64,000 bases of DNA from assembly GCA_945907755.1 (NCBI GenBank), contig CAMDTN010000001.1, positions 62,001 through 126,000 of the forward strand, read 5' to 3'. The stretch comes from Singulisphaera sp. GP187 (lineage in GTDB: Bacteria > Planctomycetota > GCA-002687715). Shown one piece after another: positions 33,742-41,772 of this stretch. The position numbers and the translations under genes were made by a program. Position 1 is the stretch's first letter; the number at the start of each line of letters is the position of its first letter. Under the pieces are notes generated by a model. That model did not search any database and was not told the origin of the DNA. It saw only the letters and a program-made list of their open reading frames with translations.

Positions 33742-34275
33742 ATGCACATTGATTACTTAGCCAATTGCCAGCAGCACACCGACACCATCGCGGGCTGGGT
33801 GTTTGCCGAGTGGGGTTATTTGCGCCCGGGCTTCACTCTGGAAAACGCGACGCGAGAGTTTCGTGAGCGGGCGGTCATCGAGCGCATCCCGTTGGCGCTG
33901 GTTGCGCTGGACGGCGCCGAAGTGATCGGTTGCATCAACATCAAGCTGAGTGAAGACCTCACGCTGCCTGGCGTGACTCCGTGGATTGGCGCTCTGTATG
34001 TGCGCTCCGATTGGCGCCGCAAGTCTGTTGGCTCGCAATTGCTGGCGTTCGCCGAAAGCGTTGCGGCGCGCCTCGGCATCCGCGCGCTGCATCTTTCCGC
34101 GACCGATGCCCTCGCGTTCTACGAGCGTCGCGGCTGGGGCGTCCTCTCGCGCCACTTCCTCCAGGGCGAACATGTCTGCGTAATGGTGAAATATTGCCAA
34201 GATGGCTGCAAAACCGACATGCCGCCTGATTTCATTTGTCCCCCAATATCCCCGCCGGAGACGCCCGCATCATGA
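33742..34275 (+). CDS. GNAT-family N-acetyltransferase with replaced C-terminus
   Basis: Acetyl-CoA-dependent transferase of 177 residues. The central part has the GNAT acetyl-CoA loop (IGALYVRSDWRRKSVGSQLL), beta-bulge strand and the FYERRGWGVL motif near residues 125-134. The last 28 residues after HVCVMVK (from YCQDGCKTDM) do not look like a GNAT end. They coincide with the start of foreign DNA: homology to the second copy of this gene's tail ends exactly at that point (34190). I infer that an insertion replaced the native tail and the frame runs on by chance. It may still be active, since the fold is nearly complete. Confidence 0.82.
   Translation: MHIDYLANCQQHTDTIAGWVFAEWGYLRPGFTLENATREFRERAVIERIPLALVALDGAEVIGCINIKLSEDLTLPGVTPWIGALYVRSDWRRKSVGSQLLAFAESVAARLGIRALHLSATDALAFYERRGWGVLSRHFLQGEHVCVMVKYCQDGCKTDMPPDFICPPISPPETPAS
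34101..34190 (+). repeat. 90-bp direct repeat, left copy (inside GNAT 3' part)
   Basis: Aligns without gaps to 36971-37060, 2870 bp away, with 8 mismatches in 90 bp (91 % identity). Similarity stops sharply on both sides. The pair frames the pentonate dehydratase/lactonase segment like the duplicated ends of an integrated element. Confidence 0.88.
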
Positions 34276-35996
34276 ATACACCCGACGGCAAGCCAAACAG
34301 ACGCAGTCGAGATTGGTATGGCAAGAACGACAAGGACGGTTTCATTCACCGTTCGTGGATGAAAAACCAAGGGTTCCCGGATCATGTATTCGATGGCCGC
34401 CCCGTTATCGGTATCTGCAACACTTGGTCAGAACTTGCCCCCTGCAACTCTGGCCTGCGCGAGTTAGCCGAGGGCGTCAAACGCGGCGTGTGGGAGGCGG
34501 GCGGTTTTCCGGTCGAATTCCCCGTTACTTCGCTGGGCGAAACCCAGATGAAACCCACGGCCATGCTGTTCCGCAACCTGCTCGCCATGGATGTCGAAGA
34601 ATGCATCCGCGCCTACGGCATGGACGGCGTTGTCCTGCTGGGTGGTTGCGACAAAACCACTCCAGGTCAGTTGATGGGGGCGGCAAGCGTGGATCTTCCG
34701 GCCATCGTCGTTTCGTCGGGCCCTATGCTCAACGGTAAATGGCAGGGCAAGGACATCGGGTCAGGCACGGATGTGTGGCGCTTTTCCGAAGCGGTCCGTG
34801 CGGGCGACATGACGCTGAAAGATTTCATCGCCGCCGAATCGGGGATGTCGCGCTCCAAGGGTGTCTGCATGACGATGGGCACTGCCTCAACCATGGCCAG
34901 CCTCGTCGAGGCGATGGGCATGTCGCTGCCGCTCAACGCCGCGCTTCCAGCGGTCGACAGCCGCCGCATGGCGCTGGCACATCTTTCTGGCATCCGCATC
35001 GTCGAGATGGTGAAGGAAGACATCCGCCCTTCTCAGATCCTGACTCGCGGCGCATTTGAAAACGCCATTCTTGCCAACGCCGCGATCGGCGGCTCCACCA
35101 ATGCCGTCGTGCATTTGCTGGCCATCGCAGGCCGCGTCGGTGTCGATCTGCATCTGGAGGATTTCGAAATTGGCTCGGGTATTCCACTGCTGGTCAATTG
35201 CATGCCCTCGGGCAAATACCTTATGGAGGATTTCGCATACGCCGGTGGTATGCCAGTCGTCCTGAAGGAACTTGGGGCCCATCTGCGCAAATCCCAGACC
35301 GTGTTGGGCCGCGATATGTCCGAATACGCCTTGGGCGCTGAGAACTACAACACCGATGTGATCCGCCCCTTTGACGGTCCCGTCAAACCCGCTGCGGGCA
35401 TCCGCGTATTGAAGGGCAACCTCGCCCCGAACGGCGCTATTGTCAAACCCTCTGCTGCAACCCCCGCGCTGTTGGAACACGAAGGCTTCGCCCATGTGTT
35501 CGACAGCATCGAAGACATGAAAGCCAGCATCGACCGCGACGACCTTCCTGTCACGGCGGACACCATACTTGTCCTCAAAGGCTGCGGCCCCAAGGGTTAT
35601 CCCGGTATGCCAGAAGTCGGCAACATGCCGCTCCCGGCGCGTCTGGTGCGGCAGGGCGTGCGCGACATGATCCGGGTTTCGGACGCCAGAATGTCGGGCA
35701 CCGCATATGGCACCGTCGTGTTGCATGTCTCACCTGAAGCCCAAGCAGGCGGCACCCTTGCCCTCGTGAAAACCGGCGACCGCATCAAGCTATCTGCCCG
35801 CGACGGCGTCCTCGAACTTCTCGTGCCCGAGGCCGAACTGGCCCAACGCCGCGCCGCATGGATCCCAGACGAGCCTCATTACACTCGTGGCTTTGCAAAG
35901 CTTTATGTCGATCATGTGCAGCAATCCCACCTTGGCGCCGACCTTGATTTCCTTGTCGGCAAAGACACCCGCCCTGTCACCCGCGAGAGCCATTGA
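34272..35996 (+). CDS. Sugar-acid dehydratase, IlvD/Edd family (L-arabonate or other pentonate dehydratase type)
   Basis: 574-residue Fe-S dehydratase. Cluster cysteines are visible in ICNTWSELAPCN (first half), GGCDKTTPG and SKGVCMTMGTAS. The IlvD/Edd pattern continues with GGSTNAVVHL, AYAGGMP, LKGCGPKGYPGMPE and MSGTAYG. Length and the EYALGAENYNTDVIRP stretch fit the pentonate dehydratases rather than dihydroxy-acid dehydratase (longer Edd and IlvD patterns differ). The start at 34272 gives the usual MNTPDGK end. Base use (many GTC, ATC, CTC, CCC codons) contrasts with neighbours that favour GTG, TTG and CTG. It is followed after 62 bp by the lactonase; together they would catalyse lactone opening and dehydration in a non-phosphorylating pentose pathway. 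Likely acquired. Confidence 0.9.
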   Translation: MNTPDGKPNRRSRDWYGKNDKDGFIHRSWMKNQGFPDHVFDGRPVIGICNTWSELAPCNSGLRELAEGVKRGVWEAGGFPVEFPVTSLGETQMKPTAMLFRNLLAMDVEECIRAYGMDGVVLLGGCDKTTPGQLMGAASVDLPAIVVSSGPMLNGKWQGKDIGSGTDVWRFSEAVRAGDMTLKDFIAAESGMSRSKGVCMTMGTASTMASLVEAMGMSLPLNAALPAVDSRRMALAHLSGIRIVEMVKEDIRPSQILTRGAFENAILANAAIGGSTNAVVHLLAIAGRVGVDLHLEDFEIGSGIPLLVNCMPSGKYLMEDFAYAGGMPVVLKELGAHLRKSQTVLGRDMSEYALGAENYNTDVIRPFDGPVKPAAGIRVLKGNLAPNGAIVKPSAATPALLEHEGFAHVFDSIEDMKASIDRDDLPVTADTILVLKGCGPKGYPGMPEVGNMPLPARLVRQGVRDMIRVSDARMSGTAYGTVVLHVSPEAQAGGTLALVKTGDRIKLSARDGVLELLVPEAELAQRRAAWIPDEPHYTRGFAKLYVDHVQQSHLGADLDFLVGKDTRPVTRESH

Positions 35997-36058
35997 TGCT
36001 AGTCTTGCTGACCTGCACGCTTGCGCGCGAATGATCGCCAAAGCAATAAGGCCCAAGC

Positions 36059-36910
36059 ATGATCCATGACCACCGCCGCTGCGAGTTGGGGGAAGGCCTG
36101 CTCTGGCATCCCATTCGGGAGCAACTGTTTTGGTTCGATATCACCGGTAAGGCCATGCTGTCTCAGGATCGCACGGGACAACGCCTATGGCGCTTTCCCG
36201 AAATGGTTTCCGCCGCAGGGTGGGTCAGCCAGGACACTCTGCTGATCGCCAGTGAGCGCGGCATTTTTCTATTCGATATTGAATCTGAAGCGGTCGAATC
36301 TCTTTGCCTTCTGGAGGCTGACAGACCGCAAAACCGTTCGAACGACGGCCGAGCCGATCCGCAGGGCGGCTTCTGGATCGGGACCATGAGCAAGACTAAC
36401 GCCGCAGGGGCGGGCGCTATCTACCGTTATTACAAGGGTGAAATCCGGTGCCTCTACAACGGGATAACAATCCCGAATGCGATTTGCTTCACGCCCGACG
36501 GCAGGACCGCGCAATTCACTGACACCGCCCATGGTCGCGTGATGCGGGTGTCGCTTAACACCGAAGGCTGGCCAAGTGGCGAGCCCGCAGTGTTCCTTGA
36601 TCTCGCAGCACAAGGTCGCGCTCCCGACGGTGCCGTCATCGATGTCGATGGTGTCTTGTGGTTGGCCGAATGGGGTTCAGCGCGCGTAGCAGCCTATGCG
36701 CCTGATGCGAGCTTTCTGCGTGCCATTCCTTTCGATGCGCCTCACACCTCGTGCCCCGCCTTTGGTGGACCAGATCTGGGCACCTTGTTCTGCACATCGG
36801 CGCTGAAGGGAATGGATGCTGCCGCCCGCGCCGCGCAGCCCGACTCCGGCAAGACTTTCGCTGCGCCCGGCGTTGCGCGTGGGCAAATAGAACACAGGGT
36901 CCTCCTGTGA
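36059..36910 (+). CDS. SMP-30/gluconolactonase-family lactonase (probable aldonolactonase)
   Basis: 283-residue six-bladed beta-propeller. Conserved metal ligands can be placed: glutamate in CELGEGLLW (about 8-12), asparagines in NRSNDGRADPQG and TIPNAICF, and aspartate in GAVIDVDG. The sequence GGFWIGTMS is typical of the family. It would open a sugar lactone to the aldonate that the adjacent dehydratase uses. Codon preference matches the dehydratase, so both came together. The stop at 36910 is 60 bp from the decayed GNAT tail at 36971. Confidence 0.88.
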   Translation: MIHDHRRCELGEGLLWHPIREQLFWFDITGKAMLSQDRTGQRLWRFPEMVSAAGWVSQDTLLIASERGIFLFDIESEAVESLCLLEADRPQNRSNDGRADPQGGFWIGTMSKTNAAGAGAIYRYYKGEIRCLYNGITIPNAICFTPDGRTAQFTDTAHGRVMRVSLNTEGWPSGEPAVFLDLAAQGRAPDGAVIDVDGVLWLAEWGSARVAAYAPDASFLRAIPFDAPHTSCPAFGGPDLGTLFCTSALKGMDAAARAAQPDSGKTFAAPGVARGQIEHRVLL

Positions 36911-36970
36911 AGCGCAGCCTAGGCGATTGAAATTATCCCGAGCACTGGACTGAAGGTTGTGTTGCGCACC

Positions 36971-37060
36971 GACCGCCGCTCTCGCGTTCTACGAGCGTCG
37001 CGGCTGGGTCGTCCTCTCGCGCCATTTCCTATAGGGCGAACATGTCTGCGTGATGGTGAA
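36971..37060 (+). repeat. 90-bp direct repeat, right copy
   Basis: Mate of 34101-34190, with 8 mismatches. The differences include CTCCAG to CTATAG, which creates a stop in the GNAT frame. Flanking sequence on both sides differs from the left copy. Confidence 0.88.
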
Positions 37061-37091
37061 GCCCGCGGGCCCACGCGCTGACATTCCTTGA
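36972..37091 (+). pseudogene. Decayed GNAT 3'-end fragment
   Basis: In the GNAT frame this reads TAALAFYERRGWVVLSRHFL, an internal TAG, then GEHVCVMVKPAGPRADIP and a stop. It covers only the last about 40 codons of the gene at 33742. The ending after VMVK differs from the upstream gene and may be the native C-terminus displaced by the insertion. The upstream part of the gene is missing, so it cannot be functional. Confidence 0.75.
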
Positions 37092-37157
37092 CAGTCTTGC
37101 GCTGCGCTACACTGCTCCGTCGAATCGAAGTTGGGCCGACAAAATAGGAATGCAAAA

Positions 37158-37382
37158 ATGAAGGCAAGCTCAAACTGCCCGAAGTGCAATGGCTCGGTCG
37201 AGGTCGGTTACGTGCTCGACAAGTCGTTGCAGGTTACTGCTGCGTGCTGGGTTGCCGGTGAACCACCGACGACGTTCATAGGCAAGCGATCCTCGAAGGA
37301 GGGGCATGGGCCGCGCATCAGAGCCGTGAGATGTACGAAGTGCGCGTTCCTCGAGCTGTATGCGGATGGACCATTAGAGTGA
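37158..37382 (+). CDS. Small zinc-ribbon protein (DUF6487-like)
   Basis: 74 residues with two CxxC pairs: CPKC near the N-terminus (8-11) and CTKC near residue 61. The middle reads VEVGYVLDKS and CWVAGEPPTTF. The pattern CPxC...G(Y/F)VLD...W..G.P...C..C matches a family of small zinc-ribbon proteins scattered among bacteria. AGGA lies 8 nt before the ATG. Function unknown. A 5'-truncated relative lies at 38506-38724 behind the next gene. Confidence 0.75.
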   Translation: MKASSNCPKCNGSVEVGYVLDKSLQVTAACWVAGEPPTTFIGKRSSKEGHGPRIRAVRCTKCAFLELYADGPLE

Positions 37383-37523
37383 TGGGCGCAGCTCAGCCTT
37401 CGCAGTTGACTTACGACATTCGGCGGCGGCAATATGATCGTCGTTGCACTGAAATTCTCTGCCCGGTTCGGGGTTGAGGGAGTAGCCACGCCAACCACTT
37501 TTTGCAACGCGAAAGGGCACACC

Positions 37524-38507
37524 ATGAGGGTTTTCGGAACGACCGCTCTGCTGATCTTGGCGTCGGTTCTCACTTCGGTTCCTTGTCTACAGACTAGCTA
37601 CGACCCCCTTCTCACCACCAAAGATCTGCCCGAGCAACAGGACATGGTTGTCAAGGATGAGAAGCGCTCGCGCGTGATTCCGATCCGCGTTTATCTCCCC
37701 AAGGACAAGGCGCTCGCAGCCGTCATTCTCTTCAGCCATGGCCTCGGTGGCAACCGCGAAGGCTCGGCGTTCCTCGGCAACCACTGGGCCTTGCGCGGAT
37801 ATGTCGCCGTCTTTCTGCAACATCCGGGAAGCGACGACAGCGTTTGGAAAGACAAGCCTGCCGCCCAGCGCATGGCCGCGATGGAGCAAGCAGCAAACAT
37901 AGAGAACTTCCAGCTCCGCGTCCAAGACGTTTCCGCCGTCATCAATCAACTCGAATTCTGGAACAAAGAAAACTCTCATCCTCTCGCGGGACGGTTGGAC
38001 ATGAAGCGCATCGGCATGTCGGGCCACTCGTTCGGCGCGGTCACGACGCAGGCGGTGAGCGGTCAGGCCGCGCGAATCGGGAAGGGGTTCACGGACTCAA
38101 GAATCAAGACGGCTGTCATGATGAGTCCGAGCATTCCCCGTGGCGACGGCGACCTCAAGCGGGCGTTCGGAGGCGTGAAGATCCCGTGGATGTTGCTCAC
38201 CGGGACCAAGGACACCGCTCCCATTGGAGGGGCTGATGTGAAGTCCAGGCTCGCCGTATTTCCGGCCTTGCCGCTAGGCGGAAAGTACGAACTGGTTCTG
38301 GACAAGGCCGAGCACTCCGCCTTCACCGAGCGCGCCTTGCCCGGAGAGACGGAGAAGCGGAACCCGAACCATCATCGGGCCATTCGCGCGGTCACAACGG
38401 CGTTCTGGGATGCCTACCTTCGCGAGGATGCCGAGGCCAAGGTGTGGCTCGACGGCGCGGAGGTGCGCAGCGTGCTCGAGAAGGACGACCAGTGGCAGAA
38501 GAAATGA
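37524..38507 (+). CDS. Exported dienelactone-hydrolase-like alpha/beta hydrolase
   Basis: 327 residues. A signal segment MRVFGTTALLILASVLTSVP leads the protein. The oxyanion region is LFSHGLGGNREG. The nucleophile elbow is IGMSGHSFGAVTTQ (GHSFG; serine about 174). The aspartate is probably in TGTKDTAP and the histidine in KAEHSAF. The set matches predicted dienelactone hydrolases and PAF-acetylhydrolase-like enzymes, exported. The start at 37524 has AAAGG upstream. A longer open frame to 37434 lacks a ribosome site. Its stop codon overlaps the breakpoint of the truncated zinc-ribbon copy, so the gene itself may have arrived by an insertion. Confidence 0.85.
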   Translation: MRVFGTTALLILASVLTSVPCLQTSYDPLLTTKDLPEQQDMVVKDEKRSRVIPIRVYLPKDKALAAVILFSHGLGGNREGSAFLGNHWALRGYVAVFLQHPGSDDSVWKDKPAAQRMAAMEQAANIENFQLRVQDVSAVINQLEFWNKENSHPLAGRLDMKRIGMSGHSFGAVTTQAVSGQAARIGKGFTDSRIKTAVMMSPSIPRGDGDLKRAFGGVKIPWMLLTGTKDTAPIGGADVKSRLAVFPALPLGGKYELVLDKAEHSAFTERALPGETEKRNPNHHRAIRAVTTAFWDAYLREDAEAKVWLDGAEVRSVLEKDDQWQKK

Positions 38508-38724
38508 GCAGGGCTTCGTGCTCGACAACACTTATGGCGCGCGAGTGGTTAGCCAGTGGGTGGCAGGCGCCCCCATGAAGTCGTTCTGGACAGGCACGAA
38601 GTTGCCCGATGAGAAGCTCATTCCCATCGGGACCTACCGCTGTTCTTCTTGCGGCTACCTCGAGTCGTATGCGCGGCCTGAATTCGCCGCTCGGCTTGTG
38701 CCCCGGGGTAGGCTGAAGGGGTAG
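38506..38724 (+). pseudogene. 5'-truncated zinc-ribbon gene (relative of 37158-37382)
   Basis: The frame starting at 38506 reads EQGFVLDNTYGARVVSQWVA and later TYRCSSCGYLESYARPEF, up to the TAG at 38722-38724. It corresponds position by position to the intact gene's EVGYVLDKS, CWVAGEP and VRCTKCAFLELYADGP, but lacks the start codon and the first CPxC pair. The break falls within 2 bases of the hydrolase stop. It has no start of its own, so it is judged a remnant. The longer frame in the same phase upstream is antisense-like noise within the hydrolase gene. Confidence 0.8.
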
Positions 38725-38735
38725 CCGCACGCACG

Positions 38736-40460
38736 ATGGGTGCGAGGCTGCGCACTGTGAGCCAAATACCAATGACGCCGGAAGAGCCAGACTGGAAACA
38801 GCTTTCTGAGAGCGTGCGCTCGTGGCTGCGGTCGTCACCCGAAGCGCGGTGCTCCGCGCTGCGTTTGGTGGGCTGGTTGGTCAACACCATCAACGAGGCG
38901 CAGCAAGAGACTGGCGCAAGTGGCGCGGCGCAGCGCACGGAAACGGAATCGGAATCGCAAGCGAAGTGTGCAGCGGAAGTCGCAACCGCAACGCCAACGG
39001 TGCAGCAAGAACCCTTGCCCTTCGTTGTGGATGGTGCGCCGCTCACTGCAGAGCCGTTGGCCACAACGCTATTCACAGCGCTATCCACAGCGCCAGCCGC
39101 AGTGAGCGCGGCTTCCCACCGCGAACCGGAGTTAGAGCCGGCGGTCGCCGCAGCGCTGATCAATCAAGGCCGCATCACGCGCTCGCAGAGCGTCGTCATC
39201 AACGCGCTGCCGCCAGCGCCCGTTCGCAAAGTGCCGGTGGATTTAGCGGTGCTCGCGCAACGCCTGCGCACCAAAGCCAAGGCCTGCCGTCTGTGCGCCG
39301 ACCGACGCGCACTTGGACCGCCCACCGGCGCCATCAATCCAGAACACCGTGCGCGCTTCGACAAGCTCATCATCGAAGCCAAGAGCGTGCCCAACTGCTA
39401 CCTGTGGATGCTGCATTGGCAGGTGGATTTGCCGGGCGAGGGAGCGCTGCGCTTGATGGCAGAATCTTTCGACAATCTCGCGGCAGTGATCGAAGCGGCG
39501 CGCGACATATCTGCAGAGTCACGTTTCGAAGTGACGGAACTGCGTGCACTGTTGGAGCTCCTGTCCGAGTGCCAGTCTGCGCTGCGCGTTCTGGTGATGG
39601 AGAAGACCAGTGTCACCGAGGACTCCGATCAGCTCATCGCGTTTGGCTGGCTGCGCGACGCCACCGATGCCAGTGGCGTTTATGTCGAGCGCTACATGCG
39701 CCTGAACGACCCGGCGGACCCCGAAATGTGGGCCGAGCGCGCGCAACGCGTGCAACAGTTGAACGCAGCGGTGTCTAACCGCAAGGAGAACGCGCGCCAA
39801 TTGGACAAGGCTTGGGAAAAGTTGCGCTGGCACGCCAAGCGCATTCCAGATTTGGGAGCGGACAAAGCTCGCGAAGATTGGAGCCGCGTGTATTCGAGTG
39901 TGGATTACTTGCTGGAGCGCGGCGTGCAACCGTCGAATGCGGATTTGCGCCAAGTGCTGCTGCCGGTGATCGAAGTTCGTCCCACTGATGCAGTGCCTTC
40001 GCAGGGGTGGACGCTGGTGCTGGAAGCCATCGATCAGTGGCTGGCTCACGAAGAAGCGGTGGGCCCGCCGTCCGCTGCTCCCAAGGAACAACCGGCACAT
40101 GTGCTGCAAGCCGCAGAGTTGCTGCAAGGTGCGCGGGTGGTTCTGGTGGGGGGCGACGAGCGCCCAGAATCGCGCAAGGCGCTGGTGCGCGATCTGCGCC
40201 TTGGCGAACTGGAGTGGATCAGCTCGCGCGAACATTCGTCGTTAGAGAAATTCACCCCAGCCATCGTGCGCCCCGAAACGAGGCTGGTGTTGCTGTTGAT
40301 CCGCTGGAGCTCGCACTCCTACGAAGGCATCAGCGACATCTGCGCCAAGCACAACAAGGTGTTTGTGCGCATTCCGAAGGGCTACAGCCCGTCCATGATT
40401 GCGCACCATGTGCTGGAAAACGCCAGCGAGCAGTTGCGCGCCATGCGCCCCGGCATTTGA
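38736..40460 (+). CDS. Large protein with C-terminal DUF2325 domain
   Basis: About 574 residues. The first 45 are helical (WKQLSESVRSWLRSS; LRLVGWLVNTINEAQQ). A low-complexity alanine/threonine/proline linker runs to about 160. A helical middle part follows and includes a short CRLCADRR pair. The last about 115 residues fit DUF2325: a strand-loop ARVVLVGGDERPES, RLVLLLIRWSSHSYEGI and NKVFVRIPKGYSPSMI, a Rossmann-like layout in which H of SSHS is a conserved feature. Starts at 38772 or 38757 are also possible; no clear ribosome site decides. The role of DUF2325 is unknown. It lies just outside the insertion patch, with codon use like the rest of the window. Confidence 0.75.
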   Translation: MGARLRTVSQIPMTPEEPDWKQLSESVRSWLRSSPEARCSALRLVGWLVNTINEAQQETGASGAAQRTETESESQAKCAAEVATATPTVQQEPLPFVVDGAPLTAEPLATTLFTALSTAPAAVSAASHREPELEPAVAAALINQGRITRSQSVVINALPPAPVRKVPVDLAVLAQRLRTKAKACRLCADRRALGPPTGAINPEHRARFDKLIIEAKSVPNCYLWMLHWQVDLPGEGALRLMAESFDNLAAVIEAARDISAESRFEVTELRALLELLSECQSALRVLVMEKTSVTEDSDQLIAFGWLRDATDASGVYVERYMRLNDPADPEMWAERAQRVQQLNAAVSNRKENARQLDKAWEKLRWHAKRIPDLGADKAREDWSRVYSSVDYLLERGVQPSNADLRQVLLPVIEVRPTDAVPSQGWTLVLEAIDQWLAHEEAVGPPSAAPKEQPAHVLQAAELLQGARVVLVGGDERPESRKALVRDLRLGELEWISSREHSSLEKFTPAIVRPETRLVLLLIRWSSHSYEGISDICAKHNKVFVRIPKGYSPSMIAHHVLENASEQLRAMRPGI

Positions 40461-40590
40461 AAGGGCAGCTTTCTGCTTGCGCAAGCCGAGATGGCTCCGC
40501 CGCCGCTTGAACAATGCGCCCAGAATTGGGACGCTCTTCGCGTTCTCGCCGCCGCATGCTGTCTGCATCCGGTGCTGATTGGAGTTGTCG

Positions 40591-41772
40591 ATGACTGACG
40601 CCTACATCGTGAGTGCTGTACGAACCCCGGTGGGGAAGTTCCTCGGGTCGCTGAAAGACATTTCGGCACCACATCTCGGTGGCTTGGTGGTGCGCGAAGC
40701 CGTGCTGCGCGCAGGCATCGACGCCGCGCGCGTCGAAGAAGTGATCATGGGCTGCGTGCTGCCCGCAGGCTTGGGGCAAAACCCCGCGCGTCAGGCCGCC
40801 ATCCACGGTGGCATCCCGCACGCTGCGGGCGCGCTCACCATCAATAAGGTGTGCGGCTCAGGCTTGAAGGCGGTTGCGCTGGCGGCGCAAGCCATCCGCT
40901 GTGGCGACCACGAAATCGTCATCGCTGGCGGCATGGAAAACATGAGCCGCTCGCCGTACTTGCTGCCATCGGCCCGCGAAGGGTCGCGCCTTGGCCACGC
41001 GCAAATGCTGGACAGCATGGTCATCGACGGCCTGTGGGACATCTATAACGATTTCCATATGGGCATCACTGGCGAGAAGGTGGCCGAGAAGCATGGCTTC
41101 ACGCGCGAGCAACAAGATGTGTTTGCCGTTGACAGCCACCGCAAAGCCGCAGCCGCTCAAGCGCGCGGGGATTTCGCCGCCGAAATGTTGGCCGTGGAAT
41201 TGGCGCAGAAGAAGGGGCCCGCACTGCGCTTCGCAATAGATGAATCTGTGCGCAGCGACACCACTCTGGAAGCGCTGGCGAAATTGCGCCCGGCATTCAA
41301 GAAGGACGGCACGGTGACAGCCGGCAATGCGCCAGGCTGCAACGACGGTGCCGCCGCGCTGATGGTGGCCTCCGAAAAGGCTGTGAAAGAGCTGGGACTG
41401 AAGCCGCTCGCGCGCATCATGGGCGCAGCCACCGGCGGGTTGGCCCCTGAGTGGGTGATGCTGGCACCTGTGGTGGCGACGCAGAAACTGAACCGCAAAC
41501 TGGGCCTGAGCATGGACGCCTGGGATGTGGTGGAACTGAACGAAGCGTTCAGCGTGCAAGCGCTGGGCGTGATGAAGGAATTGGAAGCTGATGCATCCAA
41601 GGTGAATGTGAATGGCGGCGCGGTGGCCATCGGGCACCCGATTGGTGCCAGCGGCGCGCGCGTGCTGGTGACGCTGCTGCATGCGTTGCGCCAACGCGGC
41701 GGCAAGCGCGGGCTGGCGTCGCTGTGCTTGGGCGGCGGCAACGCCGTTTCTATGGGGGTGGAACTATGCTGA
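40591..41772 (+). CDS. Acetyl-CoA C-acetyltransferase (thiolase)
   Basis: 393-residue thiolase II type enzyme acting on acetoacetyl-CoA or short 3-ketoacyl-CoA. The acyl-carrying cysteine is in NKVCGSGLKA (about 88), the histidine in AIGHPIGASGAR (about 348), and the second cysteine in SLCLGGGN (about 379). The start at 40591 has GGAG 6 nt before it. It opens the acyl-CoA cluster (40.6-48.4 kb), and its stop overlaps the next start by 7 bp. The window holds a second thiolase at 53578. Confidence 0.94.
   Translation: MTDAYIVSAVRTPVGKFLGSLKDISAPHLGGLVVREAVLRAGIDAARVEEVIMGCVLPAGLGQNPARQAAIHGGIPHAAGALTINKVCGSGLKAVALAAQAIRCGDHEIVIAGGMENMSRSPYLLPSAREGSRLGHAQMLDSMVIDGLWDIYNDFHMGITGEKVAEKHGFTREQQDVFAVDSHRKAAAAQARGDFAAEMLAVELAQKKGPALRFAIDESVRSDTTLEALAKLRPAFKKDGTVTAGNAPGCNDGAAALMVASEKAVKELGLKPLARIMGAATGGLAPEWVMLAPVVATQKLNRKLGLSMDAWDVVELNEAFSVQALGVMKELEADASKVNVNGGAVAIGHPIGASGARVLVTLLHALRQRGGKRGLASLCLGGGNAVSMGVELC

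Larger units (their letters stand above)
36911..37157. other. Non-coding stretch between lactonase and zinc-ribbon gene
   Basis: 247 bp that contain only the GNAT fragment and a probable promoter area. TTGACA occurs at about 37088-37093, but the only -10-like hexamer (TACACT) stands 14 nt away, too near for a normal sigma-70 promoter. Confidence 0.45.

Noticed and set aside
34101-37060. Assembly chimera as the source of the foreign segment
   Set aside because: Flanking copies differ at 8 of 90 positions and the right one has a stop, which a join through an identical repeat would not produce. Read mapping is still the decisive test.
38410-38724. 104-codon frame as a complete small gene
   Set aside because: Its first 30 codons lie inside the hydrolase gene in another phase and match nothing; only the part from 38506 has homology, so it is recorded as a truncated remnant.
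37061-38735. Integron gene-cassette array (small genes, mobile look)
   Set aside because: No attC-like inverted core sites and no integrase were seen; the cassettes' spacing and lengths do not fit.
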